DNA of 64,000 bases from Mesaphorura yosii (GCA_009869945.1 WIXG01000012.1:465921-529920), one strand, 5' to 3'. Shown: positions 12,401 through 26,622, counted from the first letter of the stretch. The notes: generated by a model not told the origin, from the sequence alone. Made by a program: numbers and translations.

Positions 12401-15400
12401 TTTTATTTATTAACACCAGCAGCCACTTATCGCATCATGCAAATCATGAGCAAATGTGTACACTTTTGAATGGTTCGTCGTCATTTGCCAGCGTAGTTGC
12501 TATTCGCATAAATTGGCATGCGTGGCTTTGGCTTGGCTGTTGAATAATCGCGTCTCGAATAATACACATCTCAACCGTCGCCCTGCCTGCTCGCTGCTCT
12601 TGTTTACGTAACGATACAATTAATATGCAGTAGTATTACTCCCGACCGGGCTGTTGTTAAGCGAGGGTCGGCTGGCTGACGTGGTCCGCTGCTGACTCGC
12701 TAAATGCGTATTAAATATGCACAGTTCGTGATGTATGCTTATGATTCGCCTTCTGCCCTTTGTGCTTTCGCAATGCAGGAATTTCGGAAGCAAGCAGCCA
12801 TGAATCGTGATGATATCTTGATCTTGATCTCGAGCTGTTGGAGGAGGAAGTCTCAATGAAATAGACTCTGCTCGTTATGAATTCTATTACGTGTGTAATC
12901 TTTGACTTTGACTTTATAGCAACATATGCGAATATCTTCGCATCGATCTCGCATTTCGCCAAATAAACTGAATCAAACTTATTTACTGCCACTGCAAATG
13001 GGGTAGATTGAAATTCACTTCAATTTTAACAGAATTTGAGCTGAATTCACACTCGTTCACCTCAAGCTCGAATCTCACACTCAAAATTACTCCAAAATTA
13101 CCTAATCCTAAAATTACTCCCAGCCATCTATTTTCGGTCTCGTAATTTATTTCAGCTTCGCATTGTAATTCGAGTGAGTGTTTGCGCACGGTAAATATGC
13201 GGACTGAGTTTGAATAGATGCGTGGCTCAAGTGTAGGTATTTACTCAGTCATAATTAACAGACTCAGAATTTAACTTGCAGCAGATTGCAGCAGTTTCTA
13301 GCTTGAAGCAAAAGGACACGGGCTGTGATTCATTCATCTCGAATCTTGAAGGGTGATGCGAATGAAGACGAGACTTGACAAGAAAGAAGAATGCAAAGAT
13401 TGTGCATGTACGAAGAAGAGCGTTTGTGGCAGATGAAAATGCGTCAAGAGTCTCTTTAACACAGGTTAAAAGCGAATACTCGACTAGCCGCGCGAATGAC
13501 CTTCAGAGCGTGGCGATGGCGTAGAGTAAAAGCATAGAATGATTATTCATGCATTCAGGAGACGAAGCTTCTCGCTCGGTGTGCAGGCAGAGAGCGAAGA
13601 CAAGGCAGATGCACCGCCAGGATGAGTAATAATACGAGTGATAGGGAATTTCTCATGTTAATCATGAAGTTCTTTCACCTGCTGTACAGACTTTACATTT
13701 TGTGTGCGCTTCTTCGTCACCTTCTATCATTCCCTTGCGAGCGAGGAGATTCCTTAATTGACCACAACAAGCTGCGTGTGCAGTGCTCGCCTTTCCGTAT
13801 TTACTCGAGTCTGCAGATTATAACCAACAAAGTGCTGCTACATCAGTGTTGTTATTACGACATTCCTCCACTTATCACGAGAGGGTTTCCTCGATAAATT
13901 AAAAGAGTTTACTCCGCTGCTGCTACGGCGATTCATTTTCTCTCTCTTGAAAGGTGAAGCGTAAAGAACCTGTTCTCGATCCGCGTCGCGTTGCGAGGCT
14001 TTAAGAATCTCGGCTGTAATAGCAACAAATCTCGATGATACACATTTCCTTTTTCATGTCTCCTTCCACTTTGAAGTGGTTCAATCTTTCTAAGGCCGGA
14101 GTGGAGTTTCATGAAAGCAGTGAGCAGTGGCAAAGGTCATCCGATTCCAATTCCAGAAAACACCTTTCCAGCCTTTTCTCTTTGCAGCAGAGCTTCTTTG
14201 TTGATCTTTGTCTCTGATGCTCTGCTCTCAGTTAAATCAGAGTCGAGAACAGTTAAAATCTTCGGAGCTCCGAACGCATGCTGAGCGCTTTTGAGTTACG
14301 AAATACGGGAAAATGGACTCCGAAATCGACTGCGACGACGCCGCTGACAACAATAGGCTAGAGACAAGAAAGGGTGCGAAAGATTTTATGGCCCGTTGAC
14401 TGGACGGCCAGGCGACTCGTGGAATATTGTCTCTGCAAAATGGCAGCCTTTTGTTTTCCACGTCGCAGAATGACAAAAGACCGTCTTTCATTCTAGCACT
14501 TGCATTTGTCGTCGTCGTCGGGCACTGCTGCACACAAGATGGCAAAGTAAATGGGCATTAGCGGGTTTGAAGAATGAAGAAACAAGTTGGCAAGACAAAA
14601 GAAGGGAGCACACACAAGTTCCGTCTCCGCAGCAAGCAGAATTTTTGTAAGCCATTGGACTTGGTGGCGCCGGGCGAGAATTGCTTTGCCTTTTAGTCGT
14701 GCATTCCAACGAGAGACCGACCGACGAGAGCCAAAGAGCCAAATCCACCACTGCACCACTGCAACAGGTGAAAGAGAACGAATACACATTGCAGAGACAG
14801 ACATCGAAGAGTCATAAAAGAGAATGAATGCAACAATGCCAGACTCGTCTGCATTGTTGCTGTACGCGTATGGTGAAGATGAGCTGCTGTTATTGTTGCG
14901 CCTGCCCTCAGGTCGTTTAGAAAATACCTCTGCGCTCTGCCATCATTATTAAATGCTTTGTAGTCGAAGCACTCAAATTATGTTACCCGTTTCCTCTGCA
15001 CTCGCCGAAAGGGAGCCAGCCAGTCGCTGGATTAAAGCAGTGCGGTGCTATTAATAAGTGAAGGAAACGAGAAGGGCCCTTTGATTGATTGCCATGTTAG
15101 AGTGCCCGGGCAGCATTCTCCTTCTTCTGAAGATAAAAATACTCTGATTAAATGTGCTAATGAAATACTGCTGTCGAATTTCGTGTTGGAATTCCGAGTA
15201 CGAGTCAATCAGCAGTCTACATGACAGTTGCATTTCTTTGCTGGCGTGTTTATATTTTGTGGTTGGTCTGCCTGGCTTGAAGGCTGATGACACCGTGCAA
15301 ACTCTTGGAAAGATGACTCAGATTAGCGTTAAGCACGAATGGCGAGTGGTGAATGCTGACCACGACGAGTAAAGCTAGAAATACACGCATTAATTCACAA

Positions 15401-18400
15401 AATAGTGGGCTGGCTTCACTTTTTTTGCCGCGTCGACTGAGGTTTCTGGTTTTTTGCCTTTTGGTGTTTTGTGGTTCAGGAAATCGGCTGGACACTCGAT
15501 ACAGTTGCAATTAAGTCGCTTTGTTCGTGGTTCATGTATAAAACTTTTGATCTCGCATAAAACTCGTTTCTGATTTGTAATGTAATCCACCACTTCCTCA
15601 CGCGCACGCGCACGATGCAGCCCACACGTCATCACGCTGCCGCCGTCGTTAATGGCAGCCTTTGCGTCATTTAAGCTTACTTCTAAAGTAAAGTAAGAGA
15701 TCGGACTACACCCAATCGAATACTTTATTGATCTGCGGTGATATTTTCGCTACGCATTTCATAATTGGCATTGATTTCTGTTTCCTATTCTGCTACTATT
15801 TACATATGCTACTCACAGTGTTGTGAATCGGTTGTGTAGCGATTTCATCACAGATTTGGCAGCAGGTCTTCTTGCGCGTCGAGTCAGCGTTTCCCAATCC
15901 GCTCTAAATTTACACTCCACACTCGACGCAGGCAAGGAAGGAGTGGAAGGTGAGGTTCAAGGAGACTCTCGTCAACTGAAGACTCTCGAGCTCTTGTGAC
16001 ACTTCTTGCTTTCTGCGAAAAGTGGATTTAATAATAGCGTGTATTGGTTTGGCGTGTAAGAAGTAAAGCGCTCGATTACCACGATTTAACGAGTTGCAAA
16101 CTTCACTCTTGAAAACACCTTCAAAATGTTTCATTAGCATTTGTGGGCTTAACTCCTCTCGCACTGATTTAATTGGCGCTAATTGAGCGTCAAAGAAGCG
16201 TAAGAAAAAGAAAACTCATTGCGAAGTGGATGCCCAGACTATTTATAAACGCAAGGCATGCCTCTGCAAAGTCCTGCCAGTGCATCATCAAAACAACATC
16301 GTTCACCATTCTTCTCAGATGATACCCATTTGTACATTATCATAATTTAAACAGGGCACAAAAGTATAGCAGCCGAGTTGGGATTCCACTATTACACTTC
16401 TTAAATGTATAGCAGCCCACATTAAATCACGTTGAGTTTGAATCTTACACCCTTCCTGATGTCATTCTTCACTTATAAACACGCTTTTTCGCAATGTGGG
16501 TCATCATTCGGTGACCTTCGACCAGTAGTGAAGCAGTAAAATCTGACTCTATTCTAGAATTCAGAGACTCGCATAAATGTCGACCGTGAATTCGAATTTA
16601 CGATCTCTTATTGGCTTCTTTTTATCAACGCACTTCTTTCGCCTCTGACAATCACTGAAACGGTCTGCTGAGAAGAAGCAGACGTCAGACTACCTCAAAG
16701 CAGAAGCCAGAAGCGAGTGACAACTTTTATTTTATTGTGCACTGTTACTTTGACAGCAGCAACGCTCGGGGACTGCCAAGAAATTATCTCGCGGCTCCTC
16801 TTTTCTTCTCGTGAATCATGCCAATTATCGTGTGCAGCGGTACCAAAGGCGAACTCGCACTCGAGCCAATGTTTGTTATTCGTACCGTTTGGGTTAATAA
16901 ATCTTCCGCTTTATTCAATTTTCCAATGCCACCACTTCTTGTGTTCAAGCTGGCTGGCGCTGTTCCGCAATTCCGCATGTGGTTCGGGAAGAATTTGTCA
17001 CCGTCAAGCTGCTTCCTTTCGCCTGCAAAAAAAAGGTCTGCAAATATGAATGAATTCTTAAACTTCTTCTCTCCGCTCTGCGCGTATTGCCTTCTTTCAT
17101 TGCTTATGCGTATCAGGAAATCTCCTTCATAAACACGAAAAGCCACGCAACAAAGCAACTCATCAAAACCCAAGATGTCGACATTCGTGGAGGGACACTT
17201 TTACTACTGCCTTCTTAATTACTTTCGCAAATACAAGAGACCAAAGTGCAGTTAGCCAACCTGCAGCCTGAGCACGTAATTAAAATGTAAATACTGGCCT
17301 TTGACTAATAATTCTCGAGTGTGAGAAAGTGCGACTAGCGACTTACATAACACAAAAGCCTCACGAGCCGAGCGTACGTCACTCGTCACATGCACGCATT
17401 TTATGAGTGCGCCGTTGTTGGGTGCTTGAAATCATAAAATTCGCATTACTCTTCGAGTAGTTAAAGTTAGTATGTGCTTGGCTGCTAATTTTACTGTATA
17501 CGCTAGCTTCAAGTTCAAGGTTATTGTCATTTTTTGCTGCTGCTGCTGTACAACATGAGTAATTAGAAGCCTTTGCCTTTGTAGCTGGCTGTGTGTGAAA
17601 ATGTAAATATGGAAGCAAGTCATTAAGGGAACGAAAGCATTACTGCTACGTAATTTGTACGATAACCAAGTTGTCCAGCGTTTAGTGGCTGTCACTGCTT
17701 ACTGGAATCGTCAAAACTCGAAATTGACTGATGACAAAACGCACCACTGCATTCGTAATTTTCGTAATACATTCTTATCACTTTATGTATTAATTCAATC
17801 ACTTCTCTTCTGCGACGCACTCAAAATAAGAATCAAATTCTTCTATTCTGCTCTTCCTCGATTCCGAGAATCGCAAGCTCACACTTTGAAATCATCTTCC
17901 GCCGCTCACAGCTCGCAACACAGATTTCGCAATGCTCTCTTTTGTTTTCGTTCGATCACGCGCCGGTTCTTCTTCACGGCAGAGAGCGAAGGAAAGAGCG
18001 GAGCAGAGGTTCAGAGGGCGAATGTCATGCGGCTGCTTCCAATCTCCGTCTTGCGTCTCGTCTCCGTGTCCTGGAAACTGCTCGCTGTGTTCCAGCCAGC
18101 TGCTCCACTGATTTCTATCCTCATCGTGCGCTTCTCTCGTGTCTCAATAAATTGATCCCACTCGAGCCACTCGACTCGCGCACACTTTTGGTAGGGAAAT
18201 TTTGTGACGCCGCAGCTAAGCGACCGCTCTAATTTCGAGGAATAGATCCACAAATGCAAACAATATGTCCCCGCACGATCCTAAGAATGTCGCCATAATT
18301 TGGGCTCGTTACCTGCTCAAATCTTAAGGCAAGAGCTTCGAAGTCAAGGGCCGTACTCGAAATTTATTCCAGTCTGATACGCAATGGCGAAGGTCGCATT

Positions 18401-21400
18401 AGTATTGATTTTCCTCCATCGAATTGCATTTGCATGACAAATTTCTGGTCATGTGCACCTTCCCAGATTCGGAGTGTTCTTATTTATCGCCTTGTTTTCC
18501 GTAAATTTCTTGGCCCGCTCATGCAACTCTTGGCCTTTAAGCTACCCTTTCGTGCAAATGACGCAAGAGACGAGACACTGTGTCTCTGGTCCAATTCTAT
18601 TATTAACCCGCTTCACTTGTTTTGCATTGACTTTGGCATCTGGCCACTCTGAATAAAATTCCATAAATTTTTGATATTATGCATGATAAAAGAGGGGCAG
18701 AGGAGTCGTGTATCAAAGCCACTCGCTGTTGATGCTGCCTTGTCATATTGCTGTTATGTAATTTTCGGGATGTTGGCGCAGCGGCAGCCTCCGTCAAATT
18801 CCTGTGGCTGGCTTGTCGCAATTCTCGCGCCTCGTCGCTCATTACGACGACAGCGGCGGCATGAGCCATCTTAACCACCATCAATTGATTCCTCTGCAAA
18901 AGCTTCCCATCAAGACAAACACCAAACAGCGACAAAGTCAAAGACGCGTAATTTCCAAGAATTTTAAAGTTCGGGCTATTTTAAAAAAGTGAGGAAGTGC
19001 TTGCTTTAGACGTGTGCTCTTCGTGCTTGTGTGCTTCGAAATGTATTTCGTGGAATTGGCGAATTACTGAAAACTCAAAACTGCTGCTGCTGGCCGTTCA
19101 AATGCCCTACCTGCCTGCTCGTCGACTGTCAATTCGGTGGTATGGTGGTTCAGTGACGTGGCCTGCCGTGCTACACGTCGAAAAGAGTTCTCCGACCAAT
19201 TTGTTAACATAATCGAGAACCGATTCGATGCGAGCTGCTGCCAATAACTTTGGTGTTTGGCCGTGTTTCGTGTGAGTGAGTATGCAGATTGACAAACAAA
19301 GAGCCAGTTTATAAGTTTATTCATAGAAGAACGCAGTTGCCTGACGCTGCATTCAAGGACAGTTTACTGTGTGGAAACAACTGCGAACCAGCCAGTCAGA
19401 ATCAATAAACCACCGCATCGTCATCGTGTATTCTGTTTGCTCATTCCCTGCGCTGCCACTGCAAGAAACGCAAAACTCACACGGCTGTGATGGAATTAAT
19501 TAAAAGTTGGGCCTAAAGTGAGTCATCATCATCACAGCCTGGCTTGCCTTTCATTATCGTTCTGTTTTGATTGGAGTCCAGCTTTTGCTGCATTCAAGCT
19601 TGCTTTTGGATTGTGCGAGAAACCTGTCACGTTGTTTCACGCGAAACGTAATCAGTCGCCAGAGAATATGAGTTTATGCTTTGTGGGTAATTTCTGGCGA
19701 GTTGTCCAGTCACTCGCACCACAGTTTAAATGGGAGGAGCACCCACAAACCTCCTTTTTCACCAACAACTCAACTTTGCGTACTTTGTATCATAAATCCA
19801 TCCAACCCATTCAAGCTTATAATAATTATCAGCAGCAGCAGTCGTCGTCGCCGTCACTCCTCGTCTCTAGTCGCCAGTGAGTCGAGCCTGTCCGCACAAA
19901 TTCTGCGAACGCTGCACTACGCATACGTATAGCATTTGCAAATTCTATGCAATGTGACGCGGCGTGTGCAAAAAAACAACACAACTGGAATCACTCGAAT
20001 CAGGTTCTCTGCTGCTACGGACGAGTGGATTTTCTGCTTTTTGTAATGTTGAACTCACTCGCTCGCAGATTTACAAAGTTAAATGATTAACGATGGATGA
20101 CAATCCTTTTACTGCTCTCAACCTGTCTTTATTGTTGTTGTCCACAGCCTTGAGCTTGACTCGATTCCGAGCGGGCCAATCAATTGACTCGTACTACGAA
20201 AGCGTACAATTCAGGACGGGCTGTAAACCAGATTTGCTCTGCTGTTTTGAGATTTATGTAAATAACAACAAAAGCTCGTTTCAATGCACGCGCCGCGCCG
20301 CGCTGAGTCTCGCGCCTTTCCTTTTATGGAATTTAGAAACATGATTTAATTCGCAAAATACCACCGACGAAAATGGCTTGACAAATGCACGATGATTCCA
20401 ATTGACTCTTGTGCACCGCACTCGAGTGTCATTTCGATTCGTCCTAGTTTTATCCCGCATAAATCCAACACTCAACAACGAGCAAGTACGTGCGGCTGTT
20501 AATCTGGGTTAATTATAATTATAATTATGGGTTGCAGGTGACATATTTAGCAGTCAATTACGACCTTTTACGATTGTACAACAAAATGGCACATTTTATA
20601 AGTGAAGCAAGCAGTCAACATTCCCATTTCTCGTGTACACAATGTTTATTGATGTTGATGTATTAGCGAGCTCGACAGTCAACCACTCGGCAATCGGCAT
20701 GAAGTCATTTCTAAATCGAGTAAGCTGATAAGATGACGACAGAGTCCTGTTGTGGCTGCGGCTGGAATGAAAAATGGCACACCAGCAGCAGAGACGACGA
20801 CGACAAGTCTCATTCACGAGCTCTGCTGTGTGTAACCAAGATTAGCCCGGAAACGGTAAATATTCAGCGCCCAACAGGCTGAATGACTGACAAGAAGGAG
20901 CCGGCGAGTCGAATGCCAGTGCGTTAGGGCAGCCAATTCTTGTTTGCAATAATGCACACGCCAGACTGCCAATTCAGATTCCAGCAATCGCAATTTACAA
21001 ATCGCATACTTGTTGCGCAACCAGAATATATGAGACCGTCAACCAGTAGTACAAACTGTCAGCCGTAATCTCGAATTATGGAAAACACGATATTACGGAA
21101 TGACTCAACTCGATTCGCGAATGCGAATAAAGTACGTGGTTTATCAGCCAGCAGCATCACAGTGCTCGATTCCACGTACTCACCCTTGATTTATGCTGCA
21201 CTCTGGCCGGCGCGAGGCGTGCGAATTCCAAATGCTTGTTACCTGCTGCTGGTCTCGTCGGTCTCGGATCAGCTGCACAGGCAGCAGTCACGAGAAGCAC
21301 ATCGACGAATTAGTGATACGGGATGACGTACTTTAACGACGGACAGTTCGCAGTTGTCACTGTGGCTACCAGTTGATTGATAACATGCGATAAGCCGATC

Positions 21401-24400
21401 GCACCTTCGTCCATGTTCACTCGAGCCACGGCCACTCGAGCACGATCCACAAGTAGCTCATCGGATTGGACTCTTCTGCTGTGAGTTATTCAGGCAGTGC
21501 TTAATTGCAGGCTGATTAGCTGATTTTACTGGGAAAGTGTGATACGGTTCTTAGAATACAACTTGAATACTTGATAAGAGGTACTGATTTGTGGACGTGT
21601 GCAAATACCCGAGTCATGAGAGTTTCATTTCCAGTGAACACCGTGGATTTGTCACTAATTCCCATTTTCCTCTTCTTTACTGTGCAGGTCGTTCTGTCGC
21701 CAATCGTGGAGGAGGACGAGGTGCATCGGCAGGATCCGTTTCAAGGTAGACCCGTCTACCACGTGCACAAGAATTCTCTTGCGCATACTAACTAGACTCT
21801 GTCACTTAGGTCCACCCGCGGCGGAAAACCAAAGCACTCCCCATTCCCAATCCGACAATCAAGCCCACCATCCAGCACAATCAAGTTCATCACCCGTGAC
21901 TCGGGTCCACCTCCTCTGCCGTACCTGAATGGAGCCCACACCCGCAACCTCCAGCAACAGCAGCAACCGCCGAACGGCGAGCTGAAGAGGAACGGACTCG
22001 CCGTCAACTCGTTCGCGAGCATCATGGAGACTGCGACGGCGGCGGTGCAGAGTGCCGATTTCTATCTTCACAAAAAGTTCAAGAAGGTCTCCTCGGTCGC
22101 CGATGACCAGCAGCAAGATGCCGAGGTCGAGACGAAGAGTGGCGCTACGGTGGTGGATCGGAAAAGGAAGAACGGCATCGTTGCACCACCACCAAGCTTA
22201 ATGCTTGAGATTGCGAATAATTTGAGTAAAAATTCCGAGCCACCTCCGACCAGTACGACCAGTTTTTTCTCGACCAGCAGCAGCATCTCATCCAGTAGCA
22301 ATGGACTCGTGACAAGTGTGCAAGGGCCAGAGCCTACAGTCTACAAACCGAAATTCCACAAGCTCCTCCTGTCAGAAGAGCCAATGCGTAAATTATCGTA
22401 CGACAGTCGCCTCGCAGCCATCAACGAAGGTCGATTCCAGCCATTCGCCACGGCTCCTTCAGCAGTGGCCACGACCTCCACGTCTCCGAGTAAGGCTCGC
22501 ATCGACCGGCAGTCCCTCGACGACCGCATCTCCAAAATCATAGACGAGAATCAGTCAATTCTGGCCACACTGCCCGAGTACTCGGCCAGGAGGAAGAGCC
22601 ACCATAACAGCGGAGGGAGCAGCAGCTCACTCACGAGCAGTCCACGCAACTCCCGCTCTTCGCTCAGTGGGAGCGGTTCAGTCGACTACGACCCTCCTCG
22701 ATTCAGCAGCGGGGGAGCCTTCGACCTCTCAATGAGGAAAACGTCGGAGCAGCCAAAGCCAAAGACGATTCTCGTCCGATCACAGTCCGACCTGAGCGAG
22801 AGTTTGGTCTTGCGGAACCTGCACTTAATGTCTCCTTCACCATCATCCCTCTCTTTACCCTCTTCGGACTCCGCCGGCGGGAAATATGCACCCGACGCCG
22901 ACCCCTCCTTCGTCGTTCCGAAAAAGAGGAGGAAACTCTCCCCAGCCGGAGTGTTCTGCGGCGGTGAGGTTTCAGAGGTGAAGCAGGAGGAGGTCAAGTA
23001 CAAACCCTCACAGGATGTGGACATGACTGTCCGAGTGAGCAACTGCTCAGGGGCCAAAGTCACCGTTCGAGCGACGAGCAGCACTGCGAGTGCGACTAGA
23101 AAACTTAGCTTAACGAGTTCGGGCGGCTACGTCTCCGTAATGGGGTCGGCGGACTACAAAATCATCACGGAACAACCCAGTCGCGGACTCTCCAGCTTCT
23201 CCCCGCTCATCTCACCAAATATATTTGCTCAGGAGCAGGTGATGGACTTGAAAGTGAAAGGCGGTGGGAGGAGCATTTCAAAGAATGGGGTAGTCAGAAA
23301 ATCGAGCGAGCCGCCACTGGCGCGTGTGGTCGCCGCCCCCGCAAGGAAATTCTCCGCTCTACCCGGACCAATGGACCTCAAGATGCAGGAACAACTCAGG
23401 AGGGACTCAAAACCCGGCCCGCCTCCGCTCATTTCACTCCCTCCGCTCGCACCGCCGAAAACCACCGCCTGTGATACTGCCGCCGACATGCAGCAGATAA
23501 AGAGGGAAGACCCGCCCAGCTCAATCCCAAAGCGGCCGACCTTCCTCCCTTTGCGCCCAGTCAATCAGAGCCTCAAGAAGAGCTGCTTCGACAGCAGCCT
23601 CGTCCTTCCGAGCCCGGACACGCCGCGCGGTGCGAAGCCCACGAATCAGGTGTACAATAACGGTGAGTATTCTTAGTTAAGCGTCCTGAGTGGTGGAAGT
23701 GGAATTCATGCTGATTTCCAATGCCTCCAATGACTTCCAGGGCACGCCTACACTTATCTGGGATTCAAGGTCTCGACGCGCTCGAGCTACACGTGCCTTT
23801 TCCGACCACAGCCAATGTTTGTGCCGCAGGAGAACGACCCGAAGCTGTCAATGTACTCGAATTGGCAGGTGAGTTGAGGAAAGCTTCTACTCTTGATCCC
23901 CGACGCTGATCCAATTTTCTGTCCGCAGCCCCGCCCAAAGGATCCGAACGCCCCACTCCACGACCTCTCCACGAACGACTCGCGGGTAAACAACAAAACC
24001 TCCACTCCACCCTCGCCTCCATTCTACTCTACAGCCTCCTCTCCGGAGGAAAAGACAATGATTGTGAGTTCCTCGAAGCAGGAGAGCCCAGTCTTGAGCA
24101 CGTACGACGGTAGTTCGCTGGCTTGGGTGCAAGTGGCGGCGGCAGAGAAGCGGAGCAGCCCCACGGAAGCTGTGAAGGAGCAATCTTCTCCACAGCCGAG
24201 CACCAGCCGGGACCAAGTCGATAGAAGAGACGTCCCTCCACCAAAGAAAGCCTCCCGCGAAGAGGTGAGAAATACCTCAAACACGTCAAACTCTTCCATC
24301 TCGGCTGACGATGAGGACTTTCGCTCGCGGAAGAAATCGAGTGACGAGTCTTCCTCATCGAGTAGTTTGCTAATGATAGCAAATAGGCTCAGCGATGCGG

Positions 24401-26622
24401 CCGCCGCCCGCTCCTCCTCAGCCGCCTCCTCCTCCGCCGTCTCCGCTGTAGCCGGCCGCGTGATTGAAGGCGGGTTCGAGTCGAACGAGGACTATACGTA
24501 CGTACGCGGAAGAGGTAATCCATGTAATTGCAATATAAATTACGACTGTACTTGGGTGGGACTGGAGGAATGGAGGGATTTACTAATGCTGGATTGATGT
24601 CGTAGGCCGCGGCCGGTACGTTTGCGTATCGTGCGGGATCCGCTGCAAGAAGCCGTCCATGCTGAGGAAGCACCTGAAGACACACACCGACTTGAGACCG
24701 TACACCTGCAAACTCTGCAATTTCAGGTGAGCTCCCCATTCTAACTTCAGGCTAACCAACTCGCTAACCACTTACAACCTCCCCCACAGCTTCAAAACGA
24801 AAGGGAACCTCACGAAGCACCAGAAATCAAAATCCCATCATAAAAAGTGCTTTGGGCTCGGAATCGACCCGAAATCCTCACAATCACTCGCCAGCACCGG
24901 GCCCACGTCGATGATGAGTGATGATGAGGAGGATGAGGACGACTCTGATGATGATGAGGATGAGGAGGAAGAAGAGGAGGAGGACAGCAGCTCGCAGGAC
25001 AGTTTCGAGAAGGAGATTGCGCAGAGCCTTCTCGACTTGAGTCGGGTGGGGGCGTTTCAGCAGCAGCAGCAGCGAGAAGAGAAGCCAAAGTCCAGTCCAC
25101 CCGCTACCTCGTCCACCTTGGCCGGTGGGGAGTCGCCAATTGACCTGAGTACAAAGAATGGAACCGCACAGAAACCCTCCACTGTTCCGGAACTAAAGCT
25201 CGACGGGATCCGCCCAATTGGGCTCGTCGCCGAGGCGCAGCGCTGGGAGGAGGACGAGCTCGCGAATGGATGTCTGAATCTTACAAAAGTGCTAAACAAG
25301 AATATGGTTGATGCTCCACCACAACCCCCAATAATCGAGTTCAAAGTGGAGAAGAAGGAGGAGCAAACTCAAAAGATGGTCGCCACCGTCCGCCCGTACG
25401 AATTCGAGATTACGCGGAGGCGGCTGTCGAAGAGCTGCTCAGACATCAACCCTCCAGCTTCTTCTTCCTCATCAAAGGCCGTCGTGCAGCCGCCGCCCTC
25501 CTCACAAAAACCGAAACTCCACCAACCCTGGCTGAGCCCCACCGCCTCCGCCGCTGCAGCAGCAGCAATCGCTGAGGAGGAGGACGACGAAGAGGATTCC
25601 AACGGGAGAGACCGGACAGAGTCCTACTCGAGCAGCGAGAGCAAAGACGACCTCGACAACAACAACGTGGAGGCCTCAACGAGCCACGATGCAACGACGA
25701 GAAGTGCTGACCTTTTAAAGAAACCGATGGGGTTGGTTGGAGTGAGGCCGCAGGCAGAGTTTCGGGAGCCGAGCGGGGCGCAGGCGATGTGAGTTGGAGT
25801 TTTATGCGACATTTCGTCTGTTTGCCATGGCACTTTACTGATTTTCGACTCCTGTATTTCTCTCAGTAACGACGGTGGAAAGGCAGAGTGCACCGTCTGT
25901 GGGAAGGTTTTCGCACGCGGGAGTCAACTCACACTTCACATGAACATTCACTATTTGGAGAGGCCGTTCCGCTGCGACCCGTGCGGCGTAAGTTTCAGGA
26001 CGAAGGGTCATTTGATCAAGCACCGGAGGTCGAGCAGCCACGACTGCAAGGTAGGGGCTCGATTTATTTGGCGTTCACACTGCTTTTCTTGCAATCAAGC
26101 TCACAATTTGCTCAACTCTCTTTACAGGTCTACCTAACAGAAGCTTGGGGCGTCGCGAACGAGGAGAATCCGCGTCCCTTCAAGTGCGCCGACTGCAAGA
26201 TTGCCTTTCGCATCCACGGGCATCTGGCTAAACACTTGCGGTCGAAAATGCACATCATGCGGATGGAGTGCTTGGGTGAGTGAATGAGATGGAGAAAATT
26301 CTCTGCTCGCTCCTTTTCAATTGCGAATAATTCGCTTCTTTTTGGCAACTCCCGCAGGCAAACTCCCTTTCGGCATCTACTTTGAGATGGAGAAGTCCGG
26401 GCTGAACCTGAACGAAATCGACACGACTGACTGCGACATGTCCCTCGTCTCGCTGCAGGTGAGTTGCTCTCTTTTAAATCAGCAGGATTTTTATTTTGTG
26501 AGCCACAATTAAAATTACCTCCGTTTCTCTTCTCCATGCAGACCCTCGCGAAGAAGATCTACGGCGAGAGTTGGGAGGAGCGACTGACGGTCGTACCGGA
26601 CACGGAGGCGGCTGTTCAATAG
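9453..26622 (+). CDS. shn: Schnurri/HIVEP-type C2H2 zinc-finger transcription factor
   Basis: Schnurri is a nuclear cofactor of BMP/Dpp SMADs; in Drosophila it represses brinker. Eleven coding exons: 9453-9471, 21688-21745, 21810-23662, 23741-23868, 23929-24514, 24606-24726, 24790-25788, 25867-26050, 26128-26275, 26358-26458 and 26542-26622, giving 1425 residues. The start has an in-frame TAA 27 bases upstream and joins in phase to exon 2. Residues 1-640 are Ser/Pro-rich. Residues 644-686 carry the family motif [14 protein letters not shown]...[13 protein letters not shown] finger pair spans 886-938 (C888, C891, H904, H908; C916, C919, H932, H938), followed by an acidic run. PIDLS at about 1038 resembles a CtBP-binding motif. 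A second pair (about 1263-1313) and a fifth finger ([20 protein letters not shown]) are followed by [14 protein letters not shown]...[13 protein letters not shown], diagnostic of Schnurri. No N-terminal ZAS pair is encoded. Confidence 0.92.
9472..21687 (+). other. shn: 12.2-kb first coding intron of schnurri
   Basis: The intron begins gtacgt and ends tgtgcag. Open frames inside it (for example 10391-11023 plus) are low-complexity, lack domains and overlap frames on the other strand. I see no embedded gene, tRNA or clear transposon. Long first introns of developmental regulators often hold enhancers, but nothing in the raw sequence lets me place one. Confidence 0.6.
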
